A stretch of 64,000 nucleotides of DNA, taken from positions 62,001 to 126,000 of the forward strand of contig NZ_JAEHOI010000005.1 in the NCBI RefSeq assembly GCF_016522535.1. The letters run 5' to 3'. A program made the position numbers and the translations under genes. Source of the stretch: Leucobacter edaphi (GTDB lineage: Bacteria; Actinomycetota; Actinomycetes; Actinomycetales; Microbacteriaceae). Below are positions 37,064 to 46,093 of the stretch, in pieces; position 1 is the first letter of the stretch, and the number at the start of each line of letters is the position of its first letter. The notes below the pieces were generated by a model. That model worked only from the letters and a program-made list of their open reading frames with translations. It ran no database searches and was not told where the DNA came from.

Positions 37064-38356
37064 CTAGTTCGCGCCGATGACGATCCGGGGGACGCCGGTC
37101 CAGCGCGCCGGATCGGTCGCGTTGCGACCGTCGGCGAAGAGCTTGATGCCCGGGAAGTCGGCGGGGCCGAGCTCCAGATAGTCGCGGTGATCCGCCTGCA
37201 GGATCGCGACGTCGACGGGATCGCCGATCGTGTGCGCCTGGAAGCCGTACGCCGCCAGCTCCTCGTCCGTGAACAGCGGGTCGTGCACCGTGACGACCGC
37301 GCCGCGCGCGACGAGCTCCTCGACCGTGGGGAAGACGCCGGAGACCGCGGTCTCCTTCACGCCGCCGCGGTAGGCGGCGCCGAGGACGACGACGCGGCTG
37401 CCCGCGAGGTCGCCGATCGTCTGCTCGACCCGATCGACAACGTACTTCGGCATGGTCGCGTTGTAGTTGCGGGCCGTGCGGACGATATCGGCGTCGGGGT
37501 CCGTCGACAGGTAGAGGCGCGGGTAGACGGGGATGCAGTGCCCGCCGACCGCGATGCCGGGCCGGTGGATGTGGCTGAACGGCTGCGAGTTGCAGGCCTC
37601 GATGACCTTGTAGACGTCGATCCCCGCGGTGTCCGCGAAGCGCGCGAACTGGTTCGCGAGGCCGATGTTGACGTCGCGGTAGGTGGTCTCCGCGAGCTTC
37701 GCCATCTCGGCGGCCTCGGCGGTGCCCATGTCCCAGACGCCGTTCGGGCGGGGCAGATCGCTGCGCTCATCGAAGGTGAGGACCGCGTTGTAGAACTCGA
37801 TCGCCTTCTGCGTGCCGGCCTCGTTCAGGCCGCCGACGAGCTTCGGGTACTTCTTGAGGTCCTCGTAGACGCGGCCCGTGAGCACGCGCTCGGGCGAGAA
37901 CACGAGATGGAAGTCGGTGCCCTCAGCGAGCCCGGAAACCTCCTCGATCAGGGGCTTCCAGCGGCCGCGCGTCGTTCCGACGGGGAGCGTGGTCTCGTAG
38001 GAGATGAGTGTGCCGGGAGTGAGGTGCTCCGCGAGCGAGCGGGTCGCAGCGTCCATCCACTTGAAATCGGGCTGCCAGGTCTCCTCGTCGACGAGCAGCG
38101 GCACCACGATCACCACGGCGTCGGCGCCGGGGACGCCTTCCGCGTAGTCGGTCGTGGCGCGCAGCTTGCCCGCGGGGACCTGCTCGGCGAGCTTCTCCGC
38201 GAGGCCGGTCTCGCCGGGGAACGGCTCCTCCCCGCGGTTGATGCAATCGACGAGTGCCTGATTGACGTCGATTCCGACGACCTCGTGCCCCATCGACGCG
38301 TACTGCGTGGCGAGGGGGAGGCCGATCTTTCCAGTGGCGACAACTGCGATCTTCAC
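37064..38356 (-). CDS. UDP-sugar 6-dehydrogenase (WecC/WbpA group)
   Basis: A 430-residue NAD-dependent nucleotide-sugar dehydrogenase that oxidises C6 of a UDP-HexNAc to the uronate. NAD motif VVATGKIGLPLATQYA (5-20), SYETTLPVGTT, FSPERVLTGR, AKLAETTYRDVNIGLANQFA and catalytic Cys274 in GGHCIPVYP. Sequence type is that of UDP-ManNAc/UDP-GlcNAc 6-dehydrogenases rather than UDP-glucose dehydrogenase. GTG 38356 has TAGACT 7 nt upstream. It is divergent from the 2-epimerase gene, the partner enzyme for UDP-ManNAcA; with the 3-oxidoreductase, aminotransferase and acyltransferase genes elsewhere in the locus it could instead serve a 2,3-diacetamido-uronate route. Confidence 0.9.
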   Translation of the reverse strand: MKIAVVATGKIGLPLATQYASMGHEVVGIDVNQALVDCINRGEEPFPGETGLAEKLAEQVPAGKLRATTDYAEGVPGADAVVIVVPLLVDEETWQPDFKWMDAATRSLAEHLTPGTLISYETTLPVGTTRGRWKPLIEEVSGLAEGTDFHLVFSPERVLTGRVYEDLKKYPKLVGGLNEAGTQKAIEFYNAVLTFDERSDLPRPNGVWDMGTAEAAEMAKLAETTYRDVNIGLANQFARFADTAGIDVYKVIEACNSQPFSHIHRPGIAVGGHCIPVYPRLYLSTDPDADIVRTARNYNATMPKYVVDRVEQTIGDLAGSRVVVLGAAYRGGVKETAVSGVFPTVEELVARGAVVTVHDPLFTDEELAAYGFQAHTIGDPVDVAILQADHRDYLELGPADFPGIKLFADGRNATDPARWTGVPRIVIGAN

Positions 38357-38363
38357 GGGGATC

Positions 38364-38491
38364 AGTCTATCCGCGGCCGACTGCGATTTCGCCGTCCCCG
38401 CGCGCCACACTGCTCCGGCGGAAACGCCGCCCCTCGGCGCGCGAAGGCCCCGGGGAGGCCCAGCGCTCAATCGGGGACCGCGCTATAGGCT
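38364..38491. promoter_or_regulatory. Divergent leaderless promoters, dehydrogenase and epimerase
   Basis: Minus strand: TAGACT (38364-38369) 7 nt before the GTG at 38356. Plus strand: TAGGCT (38486-38491) exactly 6 nt before the GTG at 38498. The pair shares a 141-bp spacer, so the two nucleotide-sugar genes are likely co-regulated. Confidence 0.5.
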
Positions 38492-38497
38492 TGCAGG

Positions 38498-39565
38498 GTG
38501 AAGATCATGAGTGTCGTGGGCGCGCGCCCGCAGTTCGTCAAGCTCGCCCCGATCGCATCGGCCCTGACCGCCGCGGGACACGAGCACATCATCGTCCACA
38601 CCGGCCAGCATTACGATCCCATGCTGTCCGACGTGTTCTTCCGGGACCTCGGCATTCCCGCCCCCGACGCGCACCTCGGCGTCGGCTCGGGATCGCACGG
38701 CGTCCAGACGGGCGCGATCCTCGCCCAGATGGACGAGGTGCTCGAGCGCTTCGCACCCGATTGCGTGCTCGTGTACGGCGACACCAACTCGACGCTCGCC
38801 GCCGCGGTGAGCGCCGTCAAGCTGCACTACCCCGTCGCCCATCTCGAGGCGGGCCTCCGATCCTTCAACCGCGCGATGCCCGAGGAGCACAATCGCGTCC
38901 TGACCGATCACGCGGCCGATCTCTGCCTGGCGCCCACCGAGGTGGCCATGCGTCACCTCGCTGACGAAGGGCTCGCGGAGAACTCGGTCCTCGTCGGCGA
39001 CGTGATGACGGACGTCCTGTTCAGCGTGCGCGACCAGGTCATCGCGGCGGGTTCCGGCTATCCCCTGGAGGACGAGTTCGCGCGGGGCGAGTTCTACGTG
39101 GCGACGATTCACCGGGCGGAGAACACGGACGATCCCGACCGTCTGCGCGAGGTCGTCTCGGCGCTCGGGCAGGCGGACAAGCCGGTCGTGCTGCTCGCCC
39201 ACCCCCGGGTCCGCGCGAAGGCCGAGGAGCACGGCATCTCGCTCGACGAGGGCGCGCTCACCACCCGCGACCCGCTCGCCTACCCCGAACTCATCGCGTC
39301 CGCTCTCGCGAGCGCCGGCGTGATCACCGATTCCGGCGGGCTCCAGAAGGAAGCCTTCCTCCTCCGCGTGCCCTGCACGACCGTGCGTCACGAGACGGAG
39401 TGGGTGGAAACCGTGGATCTCGGCTGGAACGTTCTCGCGAACACCGCTGAGGAGATCACCGCGGCCATCACGAGGCCCGCGCCCGCAGCGACCGACGAGG
39501 CGCCGTACGGTGACGGGCGCGCCGCCGAGGCCGCGGTGGCGGCCATCGCTGACCGGATCGGCTAG
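38498..39565 (+). CDS. UDP-GlcNAc-type 2-epimerase (WecB/WbpI group)
   Basis: A non-hydrolysing 2-epimerase of 355 residues, GT-B fold. Features: MKIMSVVGARPQFVKLAPIASAL, HTGQHYDPMLSDVFF, VYGDTNSTLAAAVSAVKLHYPVAHLEAGLRSFNRAMPEEHNRVLTDH and DSGGLQKEAFLLRVPC. All are signature blocks of WecB/MnaA enzymes that convert UDP-GlcNAc to UDP-ManNAc; the related WbpI acts on UDP-GlcNAc3NAcA. The GTG start is set by the -10 box 6 nt away. Divergent from the 6-dehydrogenase gene and convergent with the glycosyltransferase operon. Confidence 0.92.
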   Translation: MKIMSVVGARPQFVKLAPIASALTAAGHEHIIVHTGQHYDPMLSDVFFRDLGIPAPDAHLGVGSGSHGVQTGAILAQMDEVLERFAPDCVLVYGDTNSTLAAAVSAVKLHYPVAHLEAGLRSFNRAMPEEHNRVLTDHAADLCLAPTEVAMRHLADEGLAENSVLVGDVMTDVLFSVRDQVIAAGSGYPLEDEFARGEFYVATIHRAENTDDPDRLREVVSALGQADKPVVLLAHPRVRAKAEEHGISLDEGALTTRDPLAYPELIASALASAGVITDSGGLQKEAFLLRVPCTTVRHETEWVETVDLGWNVLANTAEEITAAITRPAPAATDEAPYGDGRAAEAAVAAIADRIG

Positions 39566-39616
39566 GCCCTCCGAAGCATCGGGAGTTTCTGAAGTTTCGG
39601 CGTCTCTGACGCCACA

Positions 39617-39659
39617 GAGGAGCGTTCACCACGGCTGCAGGCCGAGGCGGACGCTCCTC
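39617..39659. terminator. Terminator between epimerase gene and glycosyltransferase operon
   Basis: GAGGAGCGTTC (39617-39627) pairs with GGACGCTCCTC (39649-39659) including one wobble; loop of 21 nt. Convergent gap. Confidence 0.65.
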
Positions 39660-39664
39660 CGCTG

Positions 39665-40906
39665 TTACTCGGCGTGGAGCCAGTGCTCCTCGAGCACCCT
39701 GGCGCTGAGCCGGCCGTCGTGGACTGCGCTCGCGAACTCGGCGCTCCGCCGGCCGATCTCGCTCGCGCGCTCCGGATCCGCGATGAGTCCGCGAAGCACC
39801 TCCTCGAGCGTGTCCGGCGTCGCTTCGACCACGGGGAGCTCGAGTCCGCTCACCTCGCGGATGTGCTCTCGGACGCTCGGCAGGACGTGGGCGACGACGA
39901 TCCGGCCGGCGGCCATCGCCTCGATCGCGGTCGTCGCGTAGATCCCGAGCCTGAACTGCTCGAGCACGATATCCGCGGTCCCGATCTCGCCGGGCATCTC
40001 GGCGAACGGGATCCCGGAGAGCTGGCGGTACTCGACGAGGCCCTCGTCGGCGAGGCGGGTCATCACCGGGTCGATCAGATCGGTGCCCTTCAGCCAGCCG
40101 CGGCTCGGAATATGCGTCACCCGGGGAACGGGTCGCTCGAAGAGCGGCCGGCTCGCGCGCTGCCACCGCTCCTGCTCGACCACGATCGGGCACCAGACGG
40201 CGTCCGGGAGATCGTGCAGGAGTTCGGGCGTGGGCACGAAGGACGGCAGGCCGGAGGCGCGCACGAGCTCCCGATTCCGATCCGAGAGCTTCTGCAGGAT
40301 CTCGACGTCCGGGTTCGCGTCCTTGAACGGCGACCACTCGGTCAGCGTCCGGTGGTTTCGCGGGTTCCGCGTATCCGAGCCGTGCGTGATCAGCGCGACC
40401 GAGACCCCAGCGCTGCGAAGCGCCGCGATCTCACGCCGGACGTCGTACCCGAATTTCCGCCCGAACAGGGGGCGCTCGGCCTCGACGAGCACGTGCGAGA
40501 ACTGGGTGACTCGCTCGAACTGGGCGTCCTGCCAACGCTTATTGAGGTGGAACGCGCCAGCGGGCACGAGCGTGTCAGCCGCGAAGCCGTACCCGCCCGG
40601 CGCGTCCACCGCCATGTTGCGCGCGCCCGTGCGCTTCCCGAAGCGCTCGAGGGAGCGCGCCCACAGAAAGCCCTGACCGGCGTAGTTGGCCGGGGCGATA
40701 TACACGCGCGTCTCGGCGTCGGGCAGCTGCGTCGGCGCGGGCGCCGGATTCGCGCGGTAGCCGGAGGCGCGCAGGATCAGCCGGTACACCGGGCTGTTCG
40801 GGTTCCGGCCGACCGAGTCGATCGTCCGCCGGATCGGCGCGGGCAGCGCCTCCTTCTGCTTGATCGCCCAGTTCAGCGGGCGTCGCAGCATCGCCGAGAG
40901 GTTCAT
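39665..40906 (-). CDS. Glycosyltransferase, GT4-like
   Basis: A 413-residue putative glycosyltransferase. The N-terminal half is unusual (VYIAPANYAGQGFLWARSLERF..), the C-terminal half has GT-B features: SRGWLKGTDLIDP, IVLEQFRLGIYATTAIEAMAAGRIVVAH (sugar-nucleotide E-x7-E motif region: EQFRLGIYATTAIEAMA). ATG at 40906 overlaps the upstream stop by 4 bases. It is the last gene of the leftward operon. Donor and acceptor are unknown. Confidence 0.78.
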   Translation of the reverse strand: MNLSAMLRRPLNWAIKQKEALPAPIRRTIDSVGRNPNSPVYRLILRASGYRANPAPAPTQLPDAETRVYIAPANYAGQGFLWARSLERFGKRTGARNMAVDAPGGYGFAADTLVPAGAFHLNKRWQDAQFERVTQFSHVLVEAERPLFGRKFGYDVRREIAALRSAGVSVALITHGSDTRNPRNHRTLTEWSPFKDANPDVEILQKLSDRNRELVRASGLPSFVPTPELLHDLPDAVWCPIVVEQERWQRASRPLFERPVPRVTHIPSRGWLKGTDLIDPVMTRLADEGLVEYRQLSGIPFAEMPGEIGTADIVLEQFRLGIYATTAIEAMAAGRIVVAHVLPSVREHIREVSGLELPVVEATPDTLEEVLRGLIADPERASEIGRRSAEFASAVHDGRLSARVLEEHWLHAE

Positions 40907-42045
40907 GCTCCGCCTCCGTCCCGCGCGGCGAGCGCGTCGATCGGTCGCTTCCATCCTTGCACCTGGACATCGGCGGACAGCCGCCGGGCCGCGCCCGTCG
41001 ACGCCCGCTTCCAGGAGCGCACGAGCTCGGGCGTCAGGCGTTCGAGCTCGGCGGTCAGCCCGGCGACCCCGAAGTCCGCGCTCACCGCGCCGAATCCCTC
41101 GCGTTCGAGAATCCGCTGCATCTCCGGTGACGGCCCGATGATGAGTCCGAGGCGCGCCTGCACGTAGTCGAAGAACTTGTTGGGGAGCGCCCACGCGTTG
41201 TTGAAGCTCGTCGGCGGCAGCACGTGAAGGCCGACGTCGTAACCGTTCAGCGTCCGCACGAGTTCCGCGTTCGGCACCGGCGGGCGCACCCGGACGCGGC
41301 CGCCGGACGCTGCGGCGAGCGCCTCGAGCTCGGCAAGATAGGCGCGGTCGACGGGCATGAGGAACAGGTCGAGCCCCACGGGAGCCGTCGTCGACGTTGC
41401 CGCCTCGATCAAGATCTCGAGCTGACGCTCGCGCGCGGCGATGCCGGAGTGGACGAGCCGGATCTCCGAGCCGACCTCAGTGGGTTCGAGATCCTGGTAG
41501 GGGCTCGCGTTCGTGACCGTTTCCGCTGCGATCCCGAAGCGGTCCCGATACTCGCGGGCGATCCCCTCCCCCACCGTGGTGACGGAGTCGGCGCGGGTCA
41601 CGAACTTCTTGCACATCCAGCGCACGAACGGCGCGAAGAACCAGCGCCACCGGCGCAGCTCCTCCTTCTGCCGCGGCGAGTACTCGTGCAGATCGGCGTG
41701 GACCCCGAGTCGCGGCCGCAGGCGGAGTGCGAGGCCGACGCTGTCGATGTCGTTCGCGAGCACGATGTCGAAGTCGACGCCGCGCAGCAGTTCGAGCGCC
41801 GCGCTGACGGCGGGGTTCCCCCAGTACGCGCGCGAGTACTGGCGCAGCATGATCGGCACCCGCGGATACAGCCAGTATCCCGCCTCATCGGGCACTTGAT
41901 AGTGCTCTCGGATCCCCTCGGGGGTTCCTCCGTAGCCGCAGGTGATGACCTCGTAGTCCTCCGAGAAGAGCCGCAGCTGCTTGAGCACGCGAGCGTCGTT
42001 CTCGAAGTGGGAGAACGAGAGGATGAGCAGTCTCGGTTTCGACAC
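40903..42045 (-). CDS. Glycosyltransferase, GT4 family
   Basis: A 380-residue GT-B enzyme. N-terminal LLILSFSHFENDARVLKQLRLFSEDYEVITCGYG; FDIVLANDIDSVGLALRLRPRLGVHADLHEYSPRQ; C-terminal LDLFLMPVDRAYLAELEALAAASGGRVRVRPPVPNAELVRTLNGYDVGLHVLPPTSFNNAWALPNKFFDYVQARLGLIIG contains the GT4 donor-binding E/Q region. GTG 42045 follows AGGAAAGTAGG, 8 bp after the upstream gene; the longer open frame into the GT2 gene is rejected. Sits in the leftward operon. Confidence 0.83.
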   Translation of the reverse strand: MSKPRLLILSFSHFENDARVLKQLRLFSEDYEVITCGYGGTPEGIREHYQVPDEAGYWLYPRVPIMLRQYSRAYWGNPAVSAALELLRGVDFDIVLANDIDSVGLALRLRPRLGVHADLHEYSPRQKEELRRWRWFFAPFVRWMCKKFVTRADSVTTVGEGIAREYRDRFGIAAETVTNASPYQDLEPTEVGSEIRLVHSGIAARERQLEILIEAATSTTAPVGLDLFLMPVDRAYLAELEALAAASGGRVRVRPPVPNAELVRTLNGYDVGLHVLPPTSFNNAWALPNKFFDYVQARLGLIIGPSPEMQRILEREGFGAVSADFGVAGLTAELERLTPELVRSWKRASTGAARRLSADVQVQGWKRPIDALAARDGGGA

Positions 42046-42053
42046 GATCGCGC

Positions 42054-43157
42054 CTACTTTCCTGCGCGCCGACCGCGCGCTCGGGATCTGAGGGTCCGGC
42101 TCAGGAGCGAGTCGGGATGGAAGAGGAACCGCGGGCTGCGCGGCAGCACGCGGGAGAGCAGCGGGGTGGCTCCGCGGCCTCGCGCCGCCAGCAGCGCCCG
42201 CGACTCCGCGCTCCGGCCCGCGGCGATCGCCTCGCTCGCGGCCGCGTCCGCCCGCGACAGCAGGCCGGAGACACCGGGCGCCGCGTCGAGCAGGGCGCGC
42301 ACGACGGGGGCGATGCCGGCGAGATCCTCGTCCGACAGCCCCTCCTCCGCCGCGAGCCGATCGTAGTGCCCGAGAATCTGCACCCGGAGGAACTTCACCG
42401 CCGCGCTGCGTCGCCTCGACTCGGGGAGCTCGCGGAACCACGGGAGTTCGAGGAGACGCAGGATTGGGCCGAGCAGGATCGCGGCGGGCAGACGGTCCCC
42501 GGTGACCCGCCCCTCGGCATCCGAGTGGATCCGGTAGCCGCCCGCGGCGTCCGAGCGCGTGATGCGCTCCGGGACGTTCCACAGGAAGACGCCGGCCTCC
42601 ATGTCCTCGCCGACGCGGACGCCCTCGGTGAAGCCGGGCCAGCCCGCTCCGCGGAGTCGGGTGGCGATGACCGCGCCGACCGGCGAGGTCCGGTAGTCCA
42701 GGAGGTCTCGGACCGGATCGAGGCCGGTGGTCCTTCCCGTGCGCGCGAGCGGGGCCGGGATCTCCTGCCCGCTCGGCCCGAAGAGCCGCCCGACGTGGAC
42801 ATCGGGCCGCAGCGCATCGACCTCGGAGAGCCAGGCGGCCGCCGTTCCTTGCGCGAGCTCATCGTCGGAATCGACGAAGGTAAAGTAGTCCGCCGTCGTG
42901 GCGCGCACCCCCGCGTTGCGCGGGCCGGACGGGGAGGCGATCCCGTCTTCGAATGGCATCACGATCAGCCGTTCATCGCCCGCCAGCTCGCCCAGCATCC
43001 CCTCCACGGTCTCCGCGTCGATGTTGTGCGCAACGACCCTGACCGCGATCCTGCGATCGTCGCAGTCCCCGAGGACGCTCCGGACGGCGCGCTGCAGCGG
43101 CCTGCGCGCGTCGTGCACCGGAATGATGACCTCGATGAGGGGTGAGGGCGTCTGCAT
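42054..43157 (-). CDS. Glycosyltransferase, GT2 family (paralogue A)
   Basis: A 367-residue GT-A protein. Opens LIEVIIPVHDARRPLQRAVRSVL; the strand-4 metal site is YFTFVDSDDELAQG. Residues about 40-48 read RVVAHNIDA, a change from the usual VDDGS, shared with the neighbour at 43204. The C-terminal ~120 residues are helical. The two genes look like a tandem duplication that has diverged. Function: adds one sugar in the operon-encoded glycan. Confidence 0.82.
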   Translation of the reverse strand: MQTPSPLIEVIIPVHDARRPLQRAVRSVLGDCDDRRIAVRVVAHNIDAETVEGMLGELAGDERLIVMPFEDGIASPSGPRNAGVRATTADYFTFVDSDDELAQGTAAAWLSEVDALRPDVHVGRLFGPSGQEIPAPLARTGRTTGLDPVRDLLDYRTSPVGAVIATRLRGAGWPGFTEGVRVGEDMEAGVFLWNVPERITRSDAAGGYRIHSDAEGRVTGDRLPAAILLGPILRLLELPWFRELPESRRRSAAVKFLRVQILGHYDRLAAEEGLSDEDLAGIAPVVRALLDAAPGVSGLLSRADAAASEAIAAGRSAESRALLAARGRGATPLLSRVLPRSPRFLFHPDSLLSRTLRSRARGRRAGK

Positions 43158-43203
43158 GGGGCGGAACGGTCCTTTGCGTGCTGGGTCGGAGGAAACGGGG
43201 AAT

Positions 43204-44286
43204 CTAGCGGAGGAACAGCGAGGCCGTGATGAATCTGAGCGGAGCCTCGCGATCGAGAATCCTTCCGATCCGCCGCGGGATCAGGGCGTCGATCGAGGCG
43301 AATCGGCGGCGCGCCTCGCCGAGCGCCCGCAGCCGCGCGGCGTCGGCGTCCGGCCCGAGGATCGCGTCGAGGAGATTCCGATCCGCGCGCGAGAGCGGGC
43401 CTTCGGGTCGATCGGCCGCCGCGATCAGCCGCTCTGCGATTCTCCGGAGCGACGCCAGGTCCTCCGGCGCCCAATGATCCCGGTTCTGGCGACCGTGCAC
43501 CGCGCCGAACACGGAGACCCTGAGCGCCTTGGTCGCGAACGCGCGCCGTACCGGCTCGGGGAGGCCGCGGAACCACGGGTCGTCCAGGATCCGCTCGATG
43601 TGCTCGAGGTCGTCTCGGACCGGGGCCTCGGTAAACGTGATGCGGTCCCCGGCGTCGTCGTGCACGAGGTAGGCGGGGCCCCGCCGGTCGAACGCGATCT
43701 CCTCGCCGCTCGCCCACAGCCGTAGGACGTAGGAGACGTCTTCTCCCGTGCGGAGTCCCTCGGCGAATCGCAGCTCGCCGAAGCGCTCTCGCGATACCAG
43801 CCCGAGCGGCGCGCTCCGGTAGTCGAGCCGGTCGCGCACCGGGTCCAGCCCGGTGGTGCGCAGCGGCCTCGCCACGGGGGTCATCACGCCGCCGCCGCTC
43901 GCGTGCCGCTGCCGGGGAATCACGGCGGCGGCGTTCCGCCGATCGGCGAGGCGCAACCACGAGGCGATCGCCCCAGGCTCGAGCTCGTCATCCGAGCCCA
44001 TCACCGAGGTGAACCGTCCCGTCGCCTGATCAAGGCCGAAATTGAAAGGCCCGGTGGCGCTGCGAATTCCATCGGCGAATTCAAGGATCCGAACGCGCCG
44101 ATCCGAGGAGAGCGCCCCGAGCCTCGCCGCGATCGGTTCCGGATCGGTGTTGTGCGCGACGACCGTGATCCGCACCGAAGCATCGGACCGCAGCGCGGAC
44201 CGCACCGCCCGCTCGATCGGCCGGGTCGGCGTGTGCACCGGAATGATCAGGTCGACCTCCGGTGCCGACCCCTCGTTCAGCGCCAC
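43204..44286 (-). CDS. Glycosyltransferase, GT2 family (paralogue B)
   Basis: A 360-residue GT-A protein. Opens VDLIIPVHTPTRPIERAVRSALRSDASVRITVVAHNTDPE and has FTSVMGSDDELEPG as the DxD-like site. It shares layout with its neighbour: IPVH-RAVRS, VVAHN.D, SDDELxPG and TTGLDPVRDxLDYR. So the pair is paralogous. GTG start, 4 bp after the ABC transporter gene. Confidence 0.82.
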   Translation of the reverse strand: MALNEGSAPEVDLIIPVHTPTRPIERAVRSALRSDASVRITVVAHNTDPEPIAARLGALSSDRRVRILEFADGIRSATGPFNFGLDQATGRFTSVMGSDDELEPGAIASWLRLADRRNAAAVIPRQRHASGGGVMTPVARPLRTTGLDPVRDRLDYRSAPLGLVSRERFGELRFAEGLRTGEDVSYVLRLWASGEEIAFDRRGPAYLVHDDAGDRITFTEAPVRDDLEHIERILDDPWFRGLPEPVRRAFATKALRVSVFGAVHGRQNRDHWAPEDLASLRRIAERLIAAADRPEGPLSRADRNLLDAILGPDADAARLRALGEARRRFASIDALIPRRIGRILDREAPLRFITASLFLR

Positions 44287-44290
44287 AGGG

Positions 44291-46093
44291 TCACCTCCCC
44301 GCCGGCGGTTCGTCGCCGATCAGCCCGGCGAGGCTCGCCTGGATCGCGAAATCTGGCACGTCCGCCACCACCTCTTCGAAGCGGCCGCTCCCGAGGATCC
44401 GGCCGGCATCGAGGTAGCAGAGGCGATCGTAGTCGCGAATCGTGGCCAGCCGGTGCGCGATCGTGATGAACGTGACCTCGCCCTGGAGCGACTTCATCGC
44501 CTCGGTGACGCGGTTCTCCGTGCGGGTATCGAGAGCGCTCGTCGCCTCATCGAGCACGAGGACGAGCGGATCGCTGTAGAGGGCGCGCGCGATGCCGAGC
44601 CGCTGCTGCTGGCCGCCCGAGATCGCGACACCGCGCTCGCCGATCTTCTCCTGGAGGCCGCCAGGGCGGTCGAGGAGCTCCGACAGCTGCGCGCGCTCCA
44701 ACGCCCACGCGACGCGCTCCTCGTCGTAGTCATCGCCCCAGGTCAAGGCGACGTTCTGGGCGATCGACGCGTCGAAGAGCGCAACCCGCTGCGGCACGTA
44801 TCCGACGCGGTGCCGCCACTCGGTGAGGAAGCTCTGAATCGGCTCGCCATCGATGCTGATCGTGCCGGAGCTCGGGGTGCTCAGGCCGAGGATGAGATCG
44901 ATGAGCGTGGACTTCCCCGCGCCGGAAGGCCCGACGACGGCGAGGCTCGAGCCGAACGGGACGTCGATGCTGATGTTGCTGAGGACGTTCTGCTCGCTGC
45001 CCGGGTAGCGGAAGCTCACGTCCGCAAGCGCGAGCGACTTCGGGCGCTCGGGGAGCGGGCGTTCCGGCGCCGCGACCTCCGCGTGCTCCGGGGTCCGCTC
45101 GACCCGGCCGAGCTCGCGGATGATGTCCTTCGCGAACACCTCGTTCGCCGACGCCTGCGTGAAGCTCGTCTGCACGGCGTTCATCGCGGGGATCATGCGG
45201 AACCCGGTCGCCGCGAACAGCGACACCGCGACCACCGCGGCCGCCTGGCCTCCCGTCAGGTAGGCCGCACCGCCGATCAGCAGGAAACCGCCGATCAGCG
45301 CCGCTTCGAACGCGTACTTCGGAACGATCGAGAGGAACGAAATGTTCGCTCGGGCACGCGTGGCGATCTTCCGGTTCTCCGTGACGACCTTCCCGATCTC
45401 GTCGAGCTTGCCGCGGAGCGTGACCTCCTTCAGGGCCTCGACCATCTCCGTCATGATCGTGGCCACGCGGTAGGCGTACTCCCGATTGTGGCGGCCCGCC
45501 AGCTGAGACTTCCTGGTCACGACGAGAAGCATGACGCCGGAGATGAGCCCGAGGTACACCAGCGCGATCAGCGCGGACAGCGGCTGCGCCACCACCAGCA
45601 CGGCCAGCACCGACACGAAGGTGAGCGCGTTGCCGGGGATCTGGGACAGGGGAAGGATGAACCCGAGGTTCGTGTTCGCCATCGAGCTGTCGACGATGCG
45701 CGTGATCTCGGCCGTGCTGAGCTGGGACCGCTCCTCCCAGGAGGAGTGCGTGTAGCTCCGGAACAGGCGATCGCCGACCTCGAGTTCGTAGCGGGCGAAA
45801 CGGCGCGTCGCGACCCAGTGGAGCATGACCGCGAGGACGCCCTTCAGGACGAACAGCCCGCACACGATCACGACGATCCACACGGTCGCCGAGGCCGGCA
45901 GCTCGCCGACGAACGGCAGGGTGATCGGCTGCCCCGAGACCATCGGCGTCACGATCATCGCGATCAGCGCGAGCGCGACCGTGTCGAGGATCGCGAGCAT
46001 CGAGGTGAGAATCGAGTACCCGATGTAGAAGGGCGTCGCGCCCTTCGGGAGCAGCGGGAACAGCTGCGTCAGTGTGCGCCAGATGCTCTTCAT
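44291..46093 (-). CDS. ABC transporter, MsbA/PglK-type lipid-linked glycan flippase
   Basis: A 600-residue half-transporter with membrane and ATPase domains in one chain. Six membrane helices occupy about 20-320. ATPase motifs: VGPSGAGKST (Walker A), ISGGQQQRLGIARAL (signature), PLVLVLDEATSALD (Walker B), HRLATIRD (H loop). In a glycan operon this type most often flips lipid-linked oligosaccharides (PglK/WlaB). ATG 46093 overlaps the GT4 stop by 4 bases. It gives this locus a second export route beside the Wzm/Wzt pair. Confidence 0.88.
   Translation of the reverse strand: MKSIWRTLTQLFPLLPKGATPFYIGYSILTSMLAILDTVALALIAMIVTPMVSGQPITLPFVGELPASATVWIVVIVCGLFVLKGVLAVMLHWVATRRFARYELEVGDRLFRSYTHSSWEERSQLSTAEITRIVDSSMANTNLGFILPLSQIPGNALTFVSVLAVLVVAQPLSALIALVYLGLISGVMLLVVTRKSQLAGRHNREYAYRVATIMTEMVEALKEVTLRGKLDEIGKVVTENRKIATRARANISFLSIVPKYAFEAALIGGFLLIGGAAYLTGGQAAAVVAVSLFAATGFRMIPAMNAVQTSFTQASANEVFAKDIIRELGRVERTPEHAEVAAPERPLPERPKSLALADVSFRYPGSEQNVLSNISIDVPFGSSLAVVGPSGAGKSTLIDLILGLSTPSSGTISIDGEPIQSFLTEWRHRVGYVPQRVALFDASIAQNVALTWGDDYDEERVAWALERAQLSELLDRPGGLQEKIGERGVAISGGQQQRLGIARALYSDPLVLVLDEATSALDTRTENRVTEAMKSLQGEVTFITIAHRLATIRDYDRLCYLDAGRILGSGRFEEVVADVPDFAIQASLAGLIGDEPPAGR

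Noticed and set aside
39624-39630. GTTCACC core at the wecB-side terminator as a PHO box
   Set aside because: It falls inside a terminator stem between two convergent genes and has no phased neighbour.
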